The notes: generated by a model from the letters alone, not told the origin. 64,000 nt of DNA from Paenarthrobacter sp. JL.01a (GCF_025452095.1 NZ_CP104877.1:3410001-3474000), one strand, 5' to 3'. Counted from the first letter of the stretch, positions 17,202 through 26,971 are shown. Program-made: numbers and translations.

Positions 17202-18752
17202 TTGACTCATTCTCGACCTGCAATGTTCCGCGCCCGCTTCACGTCGTTCGGACTCAGTGCGTTGGCCATCGGCACAGCCGTCCTGCTTTCTGCGTGCACC
17301 ATGCTTCCGTTGCCCCGCCCGGCCGAATCCAGCGCAACCACGCCACCAGCCTCCGCAGAAGTGCCGGACCGCAACAAGGAAACCGCGACGGCGGCCTGGG
17401 AGGTTGCGCTCGAACCCATCGGTCAGCCGGTGGTTGCCGACGGTGTGGCACTGGTCTACACCCGCGTTGCCGGCGGAGTGGAGGCGCACGCGCTTTCGGT
17501 GGCCACTGGCAGGGAATTGTGGAAGCAGCCCGTTCACCCGGGGCTGGAATCCCCCGGAACCGCCTTGGAACCCATTGTTACCAAGACCTATTCAGGGAAG
17601 AGCGCAGCCATCTTCCTACAGGCAGCCACCCCTCCGGCCGACAACAGCGGCTTCACTTGGTGGACCTCCCCAGTGGCCTTTGACCTCACGACGGGCAAGG
17701 AAGTTTACCGCGGCAAGGCAGAACTGGTCACAGCCCGCCCCTACGCCTGCGGCGACGTCGGGGACATGTGCTTCATCGCCTTCGACCCGGAATACGGGTC
17801 GTTCGAGCACTGGGTGGATTTGGACCTGGGCGAGGACGAGCCGGACATCACCCCACTTTCGGGATTCTTCCGGCCGCTCGGCAAGGAGCTGTACTCCATG
17901 GGGTCCGGGGGTGTGGAATCACTTGCCCGTGTCCGCCACGGCAAGGTCGTCTGGGAAGTGGAGCTGGAAAAGATATTCGGGAAGGGAGCCAGCACGGATT
18001 TAGGTGCGCACTTCGTTTACTCCGAAAAACTGGACCTCTACGTTGGCTCGGTCGGTATCAATCCAACTCCTTACGCACGCGACAAAGTGACCAAGGAAAC
18101 CCACTCTATGAACTTGCGGGATACAACAAAAACAGTAGGGCTACGTGCATCCAGCGGTCGTGTTCTGTGGACGGCGGACGGTTCGCAGGTTGAGTGTTCT
18201 GACGCCATGGGCACTCAGGCCACCAAGCTGGAGGGTGGCGACGCCTTCCCTGTTCGCTGCGAGTATGTAGACGGCTTCATCGAATTTCCCGCCGGCACAT
18301 ACCGTGGAGGACATTCGAAGGTGGTTGGCTACGATCCCCTCACGGGAAGTGCCGCCTGGGAGAGCAAGCCGGTGGAAGTGCACAGCTGGGGAGTTACTGG
18401 CCTCGTACCATCGGCGAGTCACGGTGAGTTCTTGATAGCAGGCACCTACTGGGCCTCAAACCTGGTGGATACCCGCACTGGAAAATTCCGCGGAGCCAGC
18501 TTCGAGGACGCTTTCGTGTGCTGGGAGTACGGCTCATATGAAGTGCCGACGAACCACACCGAGAAGGATTACTCCGGTGACGGCACTGCGGCCGGAGAAT
18601 ACATCGCCTTCCCGTGTCTCAAGAGCGGCTCCCCTGCCCCGGCCTTCACCTACGGCGCCCTGACCGACGTGAGCACCACAGACCACGACATGGCCGTCAT
18701 CTCCCTGGAAGACAAAGTGGCCGGATACAAACTCCTCAAGGAATTCGTCTAG
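17202..18752 (+). CDS. PQQ-like beta-propeller lipoprotein
   Basis: 516 residues. Signal peptide with lipobox LLLSAC (Cys 32), then a short Ser/Pro linker. The mature protein has repeated beta-propeller motifs of the PQQ/quinoprotein-like type: AHALSVATGRELWKQ, AFDLTTGKEVYRG, LRASSGRVLWTADG, GYDPLTGSAAWESK. PQQ cofactor residues are not obvious, so it is probably a structural or binding propeller at the membrane surface. TTG at 17202 follows GGGGGA; ATG 17223 is an alternative start. Monocistronic. Confidence 0.88.
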   Translation: MTHSRPAMFRARFTSFGLSALAIGTAVLLSACTMLPLPRPAESSATTPPASAEVPDRNKETATAAWEVALEPIGQPVVADGVALVYTRVAGGVEAHALSVATGRELWKQPVHPGLESPGTALEPIVTKTYSGKSAAIFLQAATPPADNSGFTWWTSPVAFDLTTGKEVYRGKAELVTARPYACGDVGDMCFIAFDPEYGSFEHWVDLDLGEDEPDITPLSGFFRPLGKELYSMGSGGVESLARVRHGKVVWEVELEKIFGKGASTDLGAHFVYSEKLDLYVGSVGINPTPYARDKVTKETHSMNLRDTTKTVGLRASSGRVLWTADGSQVECSDAMGTQATKLEGGDAFPVRCEYVDGFIEFPAGTYRGGHSKVVGYDPLTGSAAWESKPVEVHSWGVTGLVPSASHGEFLIAGTYWASNLVDTRTGKFRGASFEDAFVCWEYGSYEVPTNHTEKDYSGDGTAAGEYIAFPCLKSGSPAPAFTYGALTDVSTTDHDMAVISLEDKVAGYKLLKEFV

Positions 18753-18785
18753 CGCTTTTTGCTTGGCTGGATTGGGGCCTCGGGT

Positions 18786-19739
18786 TCAGGTCCTTGCCGG
18801 ACCATCGAACGTCGCGCTCGTGGTCCCCTGTGGCACAACTACATGTACCGCGTTCCGCTGCACCGTGAAGTCCGTCGGCGTCGCGCTGGCGATCTCGCCG
18901 TCGAGGTTCACGGGCATCGGACGCTCGGTATCCAGCCGCACCCGTCGCGTCGCCAGATGGAAGACGCGATCGTGATCTATGAAGCTTCCGTCTTTGAGCA
19001 ACCGCGCGATCTTCACGTGCTCCCGGAGCGGTGCCGCAAGGATGGCGTAGATATCGAGCAGATGGTCATCGATTCCGGCCATAGGGGACACCGTGTTGCC
19101 GCCGCCGTAGTGCCGGCCGTTTCCCACAGCCACTTGCAGCAAGTCCTCCAGTTCAAAGGTGGGGTGGTCCCCGTCAGGGAACTCCAGCCTGGCGTGGAAG
19201 GGCTTATGCCGCGCATAGGCTTTGACTGTGGCGACCCCGTAAGCCAATGGACCGATGCGCTTTTTCAGTTTGGGGCTCAGTGCCTCGGTCACGCCCACGG
19301 AGAGACCGACGGAAGCGACGTTCAGGAACGGCTTGTCGTCCGCCCTGCCGAGGTCGATGTCAACGATCTTCCCCTCCGCAATCACGGCACAAGCCTCCGC
19401 GAGTCCGGCAGGTATCTCCAGCGTGCGGGCAAGGTCATTGGCAGTGCCCAGCGGGAGGACGCCCATGGCGGTCGCGGTTCCCGCCAACAACCCGGCGGCA
19501 TAGCTCACCGTGCCGTCGCCGCCACCGACAACCACCAGGTCATGCTGCTCCGCAATCACGCGCTCGAGTGTCGGTCTAAGTTCCGCGCCGGAGGTAACGG
19601 CATGCGCCGAAGAAACCGGTAGTCCTGCCTGCCGCAACATCTCCACGGCCTGCCCGCTCGCTGCGGTACCTCGACGCGAGGCCGCATTAATTACGACGGC
19701 GGCGGAGCGCACCTCACGGACGGATTTCATGCTGACCAT
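18786..19739 (-). CDS. Diacylglycerol/sphingosine-kinase-like lipid kinase
   Basis: 317 residues from ATG 19739 (GTG 19754 and ATG 19730 are alternatives). DAGK catalytic features: NAASRRG near the start, the ATP-binding GGGDGTVSYAAGLL (72-85), PLGTANDLARTL, and the C-terminal beta-sandwich with VGNGRHYGGG and DGEI. Bacterial YegS/DgkB-like enzymes phosphorylate diacylglycerol or related lipids for phospholipid recycling. It is alone, downstream of the paa operon on the same strand but separated by a gap. Confidence 0.92.
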   Translation of the reverse strand: MVSMKSVREVRSAAVVINAASRRGTAASGQAVEMLRQAGLPVSSAHAVTSGAELRPTLERVIAEQHDLVVVGGGDGTVSYAAGLLAGTATAMGVLPLGTANDLARTLEIPAGLAEACAVIAEGKIVDIDLGRADDKPFLNVASVGLSVGVTEALSPKLKKRIGPLAYGVATVKAYARHKPFHARLEFPDGDHPTFELEDLLQVAVGNGRHYGGGNTVSPMAGIDDHLLDIYAILAAPLREHVKIARLLKDGSFIDHDRVFHLATRRVRLDTERPMPVNLDGEIASATPTDFTVQRNAVHVVVPQGTTSATFDGPART

Positions 19740-19817
19740 CGTAGGCGGACGCACCTTGGAGAAACCTCCAAGCGTGGTTCGGGCGTCCCAATCCGAGTGC
19801 CCGCAAGGCTGTGCGCA

Positions 19818-20597
19818 CTACCCCTTGAAAACCGGCGCCCGCTTCTCCTGGAACGCCCGGAAACCCTCGGCATAGTCATCGGTCTTGCAGAGCCGGGCCT
19901 GCTCGGTGTTTTCCTCGGCCATGGACTCCCAAAGTCCGAGGCGCTGGTCGCGGATGTGCGCCACCAGCTCCTTGGAAGCAACGAATGCCTGGGTGGCGCC
20001 CGAAGCTACACGCTCCACAATGGAGCGGGTCATGGCCAGCAAGGCGTCGTCCGGCATGGCCCTGCTGAACATGCCCTGGGCCACGGCCTCGGTGCCTGAG
20101 ATGAGGTCCGCCGTGTAGATCAGGTCCAGCGTCCGGTGCATGCCCAGGCGCTCCGTGAAGTACCAGTGCCCACCGGAATCCAGAGTCGCCCCAAGCTTGG
20201 CAAAGGGCGAGCCGAACTTGGCATTCTCCGCCACGTACACCACGTCCGTCGCGAGCAGGAGCCCGAGTCCGACCCCCAGGCAGGCTCCGTGCGCAGCAGC
20301 GAAAGTGGGTGCGGGAAAGGCTGCCATCTTCTTCAACAAAGGCTCAACCAAGCCGCCCAGGTAGGCCTGGGCGTCGTCGGTTTCCGGGGTAACGCCTGCG
20401 ATGTCGCGCCCGGCACAGAAGGCGCGGCCCTCTCCGCGGAGCAGCAGCGCCCGCACCTCGCCACGGGAGGCGGCGGCAGCGGCGTCGTCGTACGCCTTGC
20501 CCAACTCAAGCAGCGCGTCCTCGTTGAGCGAGTTCAGCTTTTCCGGGGCGTTGAGGACAATTTCGGCGATGCCGTTGGCAATGGCGAGCTCGATCAT
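19818..20597 (-). CDS. paaG: Enoyl-CoA hydratase/isomerase, PaaG-like
   Basis: 259-residue crotonase. Oxyanion-hole motifs: RAFCAGRDIAG (CoA site) and HGACLGVGLGLLLATDVVY. The Asp of ATLDSGGHW aligns with the catalytic Asp of PaaG (LIPDCGG in E. coli), favouring the 1,2-epoxyphenylacetyl-CoA isomerase over a hydratase with catalytic Glu. It is the last gene of the paaABCDE operon, nine bases after paaE. In the pathway it converts the ring epoxide to the oxepin-CoA. Symbol assigned by motif and context. Confidence 0.85.
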   Translation of the reverse strand: MIELAIANGIAEIVLNAPEKLNSLNEDALLELGKAYDDAAAAASRGEVRALLLRGEGRAFCAGRDIAGVTPETDDAQAYLGGLVEPLLKKMAAFPAPTFAAAHGACLGVGLGLLLATDVVYVAENAKFGSPFAKLGATLDSGGHWYFTERLGMHRTLDLIYTADLISGTEAVAQGMFSRAMPDDALLAMTRSIVERVASGATQAFVASKELVAHIRDQRLGLWESMAEENTEQARLCKTDDYAEGFRAFQEKRAPVFKG

Positions 20598-20606
20598 GGG
20601 GACTCC

Positions 20607-21812
20607 TTAGACGTCGAAGTCGACGGTCACTTCTTCGCTGGTGGGGTGGGACTGGCAGGTGAGGACGTAGCCCTTGTCCAACTCGTCCTGCTCCAGGGCG
20701 TAGTTCTCGTCCATGGTCACCGTACCGGTGATCAGCTTGGCGCGGCAGGTGCCGCACACGCCGCCAGCACACGCGAACGGAACATCCGGTCGGACGCGCA
20801 GTGCCGCGTTAAGGATGGACTCGCGAGCATGGGTGGGGCTGGCGACGTCGCCAGTGAGGCCGTCCAGCTTGAAAGTGATCTTGTACGTCTCCTGCGACTC
20901 GTCCTCCACAACGGGACGGCCTGCGTGGCCCTCGGGACGGTCCGGGCGGCCGGTGGTGAACAGCTCGAAGCGCACATGCTCCGGCTCCACACCACGCGCG
21001 GCCAAGGTATCGCGGCACAACTGGACCAGTTCGAACGGCCCGCACAGGAACCACTCATCCACGTCCTCGGAGTGGATCGCCGAGGACAACAACGCCTGCA
21101 GCTTCTCAGCGTCAATGCGGCCGGTCATCAGCGGCGCGATCCGCTGCTCGCGGGACAGCACGTGGTGGAGCGCCAGGCGCGAGGGGTACTTGTCCTTCAG
21201 GTCCGCCAGCTCTTCCAGGAACATGACGTCCATGGCCGCCTTGTTGGCGTAGACGAGGTCGAACGTGGTTTCCGGGTTCGCCGCGAGGAGCGTCCGGGCA
21301 ATGGCAATCACCGGAGTGATGCCCGAGCCGGCGGCGATCGCCACGAAGTTGCCCGGCTCCCCCGCCAGTTCCTCCGGGTGGTTCATGGAATTCATGACGT
21401 TGTGCTGGACTGCGGAGCCGTCCTTGCCGTGCCGCGAGATGAACGCGCCCTGTGGGCTCATGACATCCAGGACGTCGCCGGCCTTCAGTTCTGCGTTCGC
21501 CCAGGTGGAGAAGAGCCCACCAAGGTCCTTCTTGATGGCCACGCGGATCTCGCTGCTGCCGTCCTCGAAGCTGCGCGGCTCTGCGCAGATCGAATAGCTG
21601 CGGCGAACCTCGTGCGGCTCACCGTTCTCATCCGGCAAGGTGGTGCGCAAGGCAACGTACTGGCCCGGAAGGTAGTCGTACTGGCCGGCGAGCTCAGCCG
21701 GAACACCGAACGTGACCTCGATGGCATCGTCCGTCAGGCGCCGGACTTCCGCGACGGTCAGGTTATGGAAAGACGCACGACGGCGGCTGGCCGTCTGTGT
21801 TTCGGTGGTCAT
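20607..21812 (-). CDS. paaE: Phenylacetyl-CoA epoxidase reductase subunit PaaE
   Basis: 401 residues from ATG 21812 (AAGGAAA upstream). FAD-binding domain motif RRSYSIC (about residue 85), NAD-binding segment AIAAGSGITPVIAIARTLL, and a C-terminal plant-type 2Fe-2S ferredoxin with CAGGVCGTC and a final Cys in VLTCQSHP. The protein passes electrons from NAD(P)H to the di-iron PaaA subunit for ring epoxidation. It sits in the order A-B-C-D-E-G. Confidence 0.97.
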   Translation of the reverse strand: MTTETQTASRRRASFHNLTVAEVRRLTDDAIEVTFGVPAELAGQYDYLPGQYVALRTTLPDENGEPHEVRRSYSICAEPRSFEDGSSEIRVAIKKDLGGLFSTWANAELKAGDVLDVMSPQGAFISRHGKDGSAVQHNVMNSMNHPEELAGEPGNFVAIAAGSGITPVIAIARTLLAANPETTFDLVYANKAAMDVMFLEELADLKDKYPSRLALHHVLSREQRIAPLMTGRIDAEKLQALLSSAIHSEDVDEWFLCGPFELVQLCRDTLAARGVEPEHVRFELFTTGRPDRPEGHAGRPVVEDESQETYKITFKLDGLTGDVASPTHARESILNAALRVRPDVPFACAGGVCGTCRAKLITGTVTMDENYALEQDELDKGYVLTCQSHPTSEEVTVDFDV

Positions 21813-21820
21813 GGATTTCC

Positions 21821-22387
21821 TTAGAGGACTTTGAAGTAGTCGAACGGTTCCTTGCAGTCCTGGCAGACAAAGAGCGCCTTGCAGGACGTGGAACCAAAGC
21901 GGGTGAGTTCCTTGGTGTTCAGCGATGAACACTGGGGGCACTTGACCGCCAGGCTCAGGCGGATGGGGCCCGAGTGGCCACCGGCAGCGGCACGGCCCGT
22001 TGGCGGCGCAATCCCGTATTCCTCAAGCTTGGCCTTGCCGGGCTCGGTCATCCAGTCCGTGGTCCACGCCGGAGACAGCACCAGGTTGATGGCCACGCTG
22101 GCGTAACCGGCCTCGCGGAACGCAGTTCGCAGGTCATCACCAATGGCATCCATGGCCGGGCAACCCGAGTACGTGGGCGTGATGGTGACCTCGACGGCGG
22201 TACTGGCGGGGCCGCCGTCGTGCGCGCCGTCGGCGGTCGCCGCCTCAGGTGAGTCAACAACCCGCACGCCGCGCAGGATCCCGAGGTCCTCGATGGTGAG
22301 GACGGGGATCTCCGGATCGCAGACCGTGGCGGCAATCTCCCAGGCCTGCTGCTCGGCGGTCTTTGCCATGGTAGCCATCCCAGTCAC
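21821..22387 (-). CDS. paaD: Phenylacetyl-CoA epoxidase maturation subunit PaaD
   Basis: 188 residues. The MIP18/DUF59 domain covers about 10-115 (VCDPEIPVLTIEDLGILRGV, TPTYSGCPAMDAI) and a C-terminal zinc-ribbon carries CPQCSS and CQDCKEPF. PaaD is required for epoxidase assembly, probably Fe-S or di-iron loading. The GTG at 22387 overlaps the paaC stop (GTGA); ATG 22378 and 22369 are downstream choices. A short Ala/Asp insert (residues about 48-62) is present. Confidence 0.95.
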   Translation of the reverse strand: MTGMATMAKTAEQQAWEIAATVCDPEIPVLTIEDLGILRGVRVVDSPEAATADGAHDGGPASTAVEVTITPTYSGCPAMDAIGDDLRTAFREAGYASVAINLVLSPAWTTDWMTEPGKAKLEEYGIAPPTGRAAAGGHSGPIRLSLAVKCPQCSSLNTKELTRFGSTSCKALFVCQDCKEPFDYFKVL

Positions 22388-23301
22388 CAGCTCGCGCCCG
22401 GGTGCTCGCGCGCCAGGACCTGCATCTCGGCCAGAATGTAGCCCAAGTGCTCGGAGTGCTTGCCGCGCCGGCCGCCGCCCAGGGACTGGGGAACGTTGGG
22501 GACCTCAAGCCCGGCTTCAGCGAAGATCTCTCCAGCCAGGCGATCAAAGGCTTCCCGGAGGCTGGAGGGCCGCACAGTGACGCCGGCTTCGCTGAGGCGG
22601 GTGGTGAGCTCGTCGTCCTCGAAGAGTTCCTCCACGTATGGCCACACCAGCTTGAAACCCTGGATGATCCGTTTCCGGGATTCGTCCGTGCCCCCGGCCA
22701 GGCGCAGGACCCACTGTGCGCTGTGGTCGCGGTGGTAATCCACTTCCTTCACGGCCTTCGCGGAGATGGCGGCGATGGTGGGATCCGTGGATGCCGTCAG
22801 GGCCGTGTAGAGCTCGAACTGGTAGATGCTCACAATGAACTGGCGGGCAATGGTCACCGCGAAGTCACCGTTGGGCTGCTCGAACAAGTGCGCCGACCGG
22901 AATTCGTGCTCGCGGCGGAAGTAGGCGAGGTCGTCCTCGGACTTTCCCCAAGCAGCACCGGCGTAGGTCAGGAAGGAGCGCGCGTGGCCCAACTGGTCCA
23001 GCGCGATGTTGCCCAGGGCGATGTCTTCCTCAAGCTCAGGAGCACGGGAAATCCAGTGGCCCAGGCGCTGAGCGAGGATCAGTCCGTCGTCGCCAAGACG
23101 CAGCGCAAACTCTGCCACGTCCTCACTGGGCTTGACCTGGCCGCGGCTGATTTCGAGGGCAATGTCCTCCGGGCGGAGCGCATTTCCCGGAGTGATGCGG
23201 GTGGCACTCGCCGAACCATCGCCGGAAGCACCGGCGCCGTGGACGCCGACGGAGATGTCGCCGTGGCCTTCGATGGCGAAGTCGGTTTCGTTGGTACTCA
23301 C
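22384..23301 (-). CDS. paaC: Phenylacetyl-CoA epoxidase structural subunit PaaC
   Basis: 305 residues, GTG start in a GTGA overlap with paaB. The ferritin-like fold matches PaaC: LRLGDDGLILAQRLGHWISRAPELEEDIALGNIALDQLGHAR (residues about 66-108), then YHRDHSAQWVLRLAGGT. PaaC lacks full di-iron ligation and supports PaaA in the catalytic core. The first 45 residues are a Gly/Ser-rich extension, longer than in E. coli PaaC. Confidence 0.96.
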   Translation of the reverse strand: MSTNETDFAIEGHGDISVGVHGAGASGDGSASATRITPGNALRPEDIALEISRGQVKPSEDVAEFALRLGDDGLILAQRLGHWISRAPELEEDIALGNIALDQLGHARSFLTYAGAAWGKSEDDLAYFRREHEFRSAHLFEQPNGDFAVTIARQFIVSIYQFELYTALTASTDPTIAAISAKAVKEVDYHRDHSAQWVLRLAGGTDESRKRIIQGFKLVWPYVEELFEDDELTTRLSEAGVTVRPSSLREAFDRLAGEIFAEAGLEVPNVPQSLGGGRRGKHSEHLGYILAEMQVLAREHPGASW

Positions 23302-23726
23302 AGGTGCTTCACGCCTTCGCTCTTGGTGTAGTACGTCGCATGGCGGTAATCCTTGCCCTGCGGCGACTCGAAGAATGAACCTTTGGAATCGGGATCGCTG
23401 GAGGAAATCGCCTCAGCCGGCACAACCCAGATGGACACGCCCTCGTTGCGGCGCGTGTAGAGATCGCGGGCGTTCCGGAGGGCCATGGCGGCATCCGGGG
23501 CGTGCAGCGAGCCAGCGTGGACGTGGGACAGGCCGCGGCTCGAGCGGACGAAGACTTCCCAGAGGGACCAGGGGTGCTCTTCCTTGGCGCCACCCGCGGT
23601 GACCTTGGGGGCTGAGGCGGGTGCCGCCGTCGTGCTTTCCGCCGTGGTCGCAGCCACCTTGGGGGCTTCGCGCTTGATCTCGCCGGCAGCGCTTGCCGGT
23701 TCTTCAGGGTTACCGTGGGGAGCCAT
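23298..23726 (-). CDS. paaB: Phenylacetyl-CoA epoxidase bridging subunit PaaB
   Basis: 142 residues from ATG 23726. The conserved PaaB domain occupies about residues 50-142: HPWSLWEVFVRSSRGLSHVHAGSLHAPD, YTRRNEGVSIWVVPAEAI. It bridges PaaAC heterodimers in the epoxidase. The N-terminal ~48 residues are an Ala/Thr-rich, low-complexity extension absent from the ~95-residue E. coli protein. Its ATG overlaps the paaA stop by one base (TAATG). Confidence 0.95.
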   Translation of the reverse strand: MAPHGNPEEPASAAGEIKREAPKVAATTAESTTAAPASAPKVTAGGAKEEHPWSLWEVFVRSSRGLSHVHAGSLHAPDAAMALRNARDLYTRRNEGVSIWVVPAEAISSSDPDSKGSFFESPQGKDYRHATYYTKSEGVKHL

Positions 23727-24721
23727 TATGCTGCGTTCACTTTCTCTGCTTGCTTGCGGGCGTACGCCACTGCTGCTTCCCGAACCCAGGCACCGTTCTC
23801 GTGTGCCTCGCGGCGGCGCTCGATGCGCTGCGAGTTGCAGGGGCCGCGGCCTGCCAGGACTTCCTTGAACTCGTTCCAGTCCAGGGGTCCGTGCTCCCAC
23901 TTCTTGGTTTCTTCGTTGAAACGGATGTCCTTGTCGGGCAGGGTCAGCCCAAGGACCTTGACCTGCTCCACCATCATGCCGACGAACCGGCTGCGCAGCT
24001 CGTCATTGCTGAACCGCTTGATGTTCCAGGCCATGGACTGCTTGGAGTTGGGTGAATCGTCATCCGGCGGGCCGAACATCATCAGCGACGGCGCGTACCA
24101 GCGGTTCACCGCGTCCTGGGCCATCTGCTTCTGCGCGGGCGTGCCGTTGGAGAGCTCCAGCAGGATCTCGAAACCCTGGCGCTGGTGGAAAGACTCTTCC
24201 TTGCAGATGCGCACCATTGCGCGGCCGTAAGGACCGTACGAGGCACGGCACAGGGGCACCTGGTTGCAGATGGCCGCGCCATCGACCAGCCAACCAATGG
24301 CTCCCATGTCCGCCCATGAAATCGTGGGGTAGTTGAAGATGGACGAGTACCGGGCCTTGCCGGCGATGAGGTCTTCCATCATCTGGTCCCGGGACTGACC
24401 CAGCGTCTCTGCTGCGGAGTAGAGGTACAGGCCGTGGCCTGCCTCGTCCTGGACCTTGGCCATGAGGATGGACTTGCGCTTCAGGCTCGGAGCGCGGGTG
24501 ATCCAGTTGGCCTCAGGCTGCATGCCGATGATTTCCGAGTGCGCGTGCTGCGAGATCTGGCGCAGCAAAGTCTTGCGGTAAGCCGCCGGCATCCAGTCGC
24601 GCGGTTCGATGCGCGAGTCCTCCGAGATGATGCGATCAAAGTACACCTGACCGGCTGCCTCCCGCTCCTGTTCCTCCGGGGACAGCTCAGCGGGCACTGA
24701 CTGCAGATTCTGCGATGCCAT
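23726..24721 (-). CDS. paaA: Phenylacetyl-CoA epoxidase catalytic subunit PaaA
   Basis: 331 residues from ATG 24721 (AGGAG upstream). Ferritin-like di-iron fold with ligands visible in [18 protein letters not shown] and [13 protein letters not shown] (second EXXH-type motif). PaaA binds phenylacetyl-CoA and carries the di-iron site that epoxidises the aromatic ring. First gene of the six-gene minus-strand operon; a PaaR-like palindrome lies just upstream at 24738-24758. Confidence 0.97.
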   Translation of the reverse strand: MASQNLQSVPAELSPEEQEREAAGQVYFDRIISEDSRIEPRDWMPAAYRKTLLRQISQHAHSEIIGMQPEANWITRAPSLKRKSILMAKVQDEAGHGLYLYSAAETLGQSRDQMMEDLIAGKARYSSIFNYPTISWADMGAIGWLVDGAAICNQVPLCRASYGPYGRAMVRICKEESFHQRQGFEILLELSNGTPAQKQMAQDAVNRWYAPSLMMFGPPDDDSPNSKQSMAWNIKRFSNDELRSRFVGMMVEQVKVLGLTLPDKDIRFNEETKKWEHGPLDWNEFKEVLAGRGPCNSQRIERRREAHENGAWVREAAVAYARKQAEKVNAA

Positions 24722-24737
24722 GGTTGCTCCTAATAAA

Positions 24738-24758
24738 TTACCGACCGTTCGTTCAGAA
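24738..24758. promoter_or_regulatory. PaaR-like operator upstream of paaA
   Basis: TTACCGACCGTTCGTTCAGA (continues one base) is one of four related palindromes in the window that share TTACCGA/TCGGTAA-type half-sites and all precede paa genes. It sits 17 bases before the paaA start, suited to repression by the TetR-type PaaR. Confidence 0.8.
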
Positions 24759-24922
24759 TATGCGGAGCGGGTGATTGCCGTCAAGCGTTCAGCGCATGGT
24801 GCCGTGGAAGACTTCAGCCTGTTTCGGCGCTCTGGCGTTGTTGACAAGGCTCCTGAGAATCCCCGTGTTAACTTGGGGAGGGGCCTCAACCGCCCCGCGC
24901 CAACGCAAGGAAAGAGCTCTAC

Positions 24923-25519
24923 GTGGAATCGCCCCAGCCCTTCAGGATCCTCACCGTCTGCACCGGAAACATCTGCCGCTCCCCCGTGGCCGAGCGCCTG
25001 CTCCAGGCCGGGCTAAACCAGGTGAGCCCCGGATCATTCGAAGTCCGCAGCGCCGGAACCCGGGCCCTGGTGGGCGAACCCATCCAGCCGCTGTCCGCCA
25101 AGATCATCAGCACCTTCCACGGAACACCGGACAACTTTGCCGCCCGGCAGCTGAACCAGAAGATCCTCCGCGAAACCGACCTGGTGCTGGCCATGACCTC
25201 CAAACACCGCGGCGAAGTTCTCCAACTGGACGCGTCGCTGCTGAAGCGCACCTTCACCGTCCGCGAATTCGCCCGCATGCTGGCCGTCCTGGAAAACCGC
25301 GACGACGCTGCCGCCACCGGGAACATCGTTGACTTCTGGCGTGGCCTCCCCGCCCGGGCCGCCTCGGTGCGGCACCTGGCACTACCGTCCGCTCCTTCAG
25401 ACAACGACGTGGTAGACCCCTACCGACGAGCGGAAGAGGTCTACCACCAGATGGAGGATCAGTTGGCCCCGGCCATCCTGGGTATCCTCCGGTTCGCGCG
25501 CCTGACGGCGCCGGCCTAG
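24923..25519 (+). CDS. Low-molecular-weight protein tyrosine phosphatase
   Basis: 198 residues, GTG start. The P-loop CTGNICRS (13-20) gives nucleophile Cys 13 and Arg 19; the general-acid loop DPYRR is near the C terminus. LMW-PTPs of this type remove phosphate from tyrosine (sometimes arginine) and often regulate exopolysaccharide kinases. The protein is longer than the ~150-residue norm owing to a C-terminal helical insert. Divergent from paaA. Confidence 0.93.
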   Translation: MESPQPFRILTVCTGNICRSPVAERLLQAGLNQVSPGSFEVRSAGTRALVGEPIQPLSAKIISTFHGTPDNFAARQLNQKILRETDLVLAMTSKHRGEVLQLDASLLKRTFTVREFARMLAVLENRDDAAATGNIVDFWRGLPARAASVRHLALPSAPSDNDVVDPYRRAEEVYHQMEDQLAPAILGILRFARLTAPA

Positions 25520-25529
25520 GTGTCACTTA

Positions 25530-26540
25530 TTAGTTGAGGGCGATCACCAGCATCTGGTTGGTGCCCGGGATGCAGGTCTGCAGGACGACGGCGGGGAAGC
25601 CGCCGAACACTGCTGCCACATCATTGGTGGTTCCGGGGTTGGGAACTTGTCCCCTGCCCGTGGCGGTAAACGTTCCATAGCCTGGAATGGACACGGTCTC
25701 TCCTACACCGATTCCCGAGAAGCGGGCCCACCCTCCGCAGAAGTCGTGTTCCGTGATGAACACGGCATAAGCGTTGGTTGGGGTGTAATTGATGGGCCCG
25801 ATGCAGGCATCCACCAGGGATTGGCCGCCGGCGCCTGCAACATAGATGGTCCTGACGGCCGGTGCTGGCGCGGGTGCAGGGGCGGGAGCTGCGACCACTG
25901 CGGGTGCTGCTGCGGCCTGGGCTTGTGCCACCGGGGCCTGGGGTGCCGGCGCTGGTGCTGCAACCGGGGCAACGGGCGGACCCGTGAGCTTCAGGACTTG
26001 TCCCGGGACAATCACCGAGTAGGCGCTCAGGCCATTGGCAGCCAACATCGCGTTGACGTCCACACCGAACCTTGCGGCGATGCTGCCCACTGTGTCACCG
26101 GATACCACCGTGTAGAGGTTGGGATCACCCGCTGGGGCCGCCGGAGGAGCCGGCTCGGCGACCGGCGCTGCTTCAGCGACCGGGGCTGGTGCTGCAGCTG
26201 GTTCAGCCGCGGGAGCGGAAGCCGGTACGTCAGCAGCCGGGGCCGCTGCTGCCGGAGCTGCTTGGGCTCCCGCGTCCTGGGCCGGCGCGGTTGACGCCGC
26301 GCTGCTTGCCGGTGCTGATGGCACTGCCTCAGGTGCGGCTGCTTGCTCATTCGATACCGCTTGTTCGGTACCGGCCGGGTGGGTAGCCCAATTGACCACC
26401 CCGAAAATTACGGGAATCAACGCCAGTATTGCCAGCACGGCGCCGGCAATCATGAGCTTGGATTTGCTGAACGGTGGTTGCCGGCCGACGCCGCTGTTCT
26501 TGTTCAGTGAAGTTTGCAGCTCTACATCATTCATGTTCAT
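25530..26540 (-). CDS. Membrane-anchored LysM-domain protein
   Basis: 336 residues from ATG 26540 (a second ATG at 26534). A cytosolic head (MNMNDVELQTSLNKNSG), one membrane span (about 31-50, LMIAGAVLAILALIPVIFGVV), an Ala/Pro-rich linker, a single LysM domain (YTVVSGDTVGSIAARFGVDVNAMLAANGLS, about 155-200), a second Pro/Ala spacer, and a C-terminal ~90-residue domain with paired Cys (VDACIGPINYTP, HDFCGGWAR, LQTCIPG). LysM binds peptidoglycan. The C-terminal domain is not recognised; it may be a sortase-like or wall-sensing module. Confidence 0.85.
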   Translation of the reverse strand: MNMNDVELQTSLNKNSGVGRQPPFSKSKLMIAGAVLAILALIPVIFGVVNWATHPAGTEQAVSNEQAAAPEAVPSAPASSAASTAPAQDAGAQAAPAAAAPAADVPASAPAAEPAAAPAPVAEAAPVAEPAPPAAPAGDPNLYTVVSGDTVGSIAARFGVDVNAMLAANGLSAYSVIVPGQVLKLTGPPVAPVAAPAPAPQAPVAQAQAAAAPAVVAAPAPAPAPAPAVRTIYVAGAGGQSLVDACIGPINYTPTNAYAVFITEHDFCGGWARFSGIGVGETVSIPGYGTFTATGRGQVPNPGTTNDVAAVFGGFPAVVLQTCIPGTNQMLVIALN

Positions 26541-26971
26541 GGGAACTCCGGGACTCCATGGCTGGGACCGCGCGTGGGAGCCTTGTGGCCCTGGTAGAGA
26601 AGCGCAGCTATGTATTGGGAGGAGCACCGCCGCACAACGACGGGGTGCGATCCACCGCTGAGCCGGAGGAACGGAATTGCAATAAACCCCTGCAAATTCA
26701 AATATAGGAATTGGGTATTGCCGCCTGCACGAGTAGGAGCTACTCGACTTTCCCCATGGCGCAGGCAAGCGCCCATCAGGTATTACGCAGATTCCGTGAA
26801 TGGACTACTTGGCAGTACTCAGACCCGGACGACCGGAGTACGTGTTGTCAAGCATTCTTAACAGGACATTTATTGTGCCCTGAACGGGTGTTTTCAGCGT
26901 ATGCTCTCCTCAGCGCAGCTAAGACGGCGTTGTTCGCTTTTGGTGGGGCCACTTTTGAAGGCAGGGGTTCA
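26541..26971. other. Divergent promoter region, no supported gene
   Basis: 430 bases between the LysM gene and the hybrid kinase. An open frame continues upstream of the kinase start to 26711, but its codons look non-coding (Cys/Ser/Thr-rich). I found no riboswitch consensus. Confidence 0.4.

Noticed and set aside
20136..21824. Plus-strand frame of 562 codons opposite paaE
   Set aside because: Antisense of paaE and paaG; composition and motifs belong to the minus-strand genes.
26541..26971. Possible riboswitch before the LysM gene
   Set aside because: Wall-related genes in actinobacteria may carry c-di-AMP riboswitches, but I see no conserved consensus.
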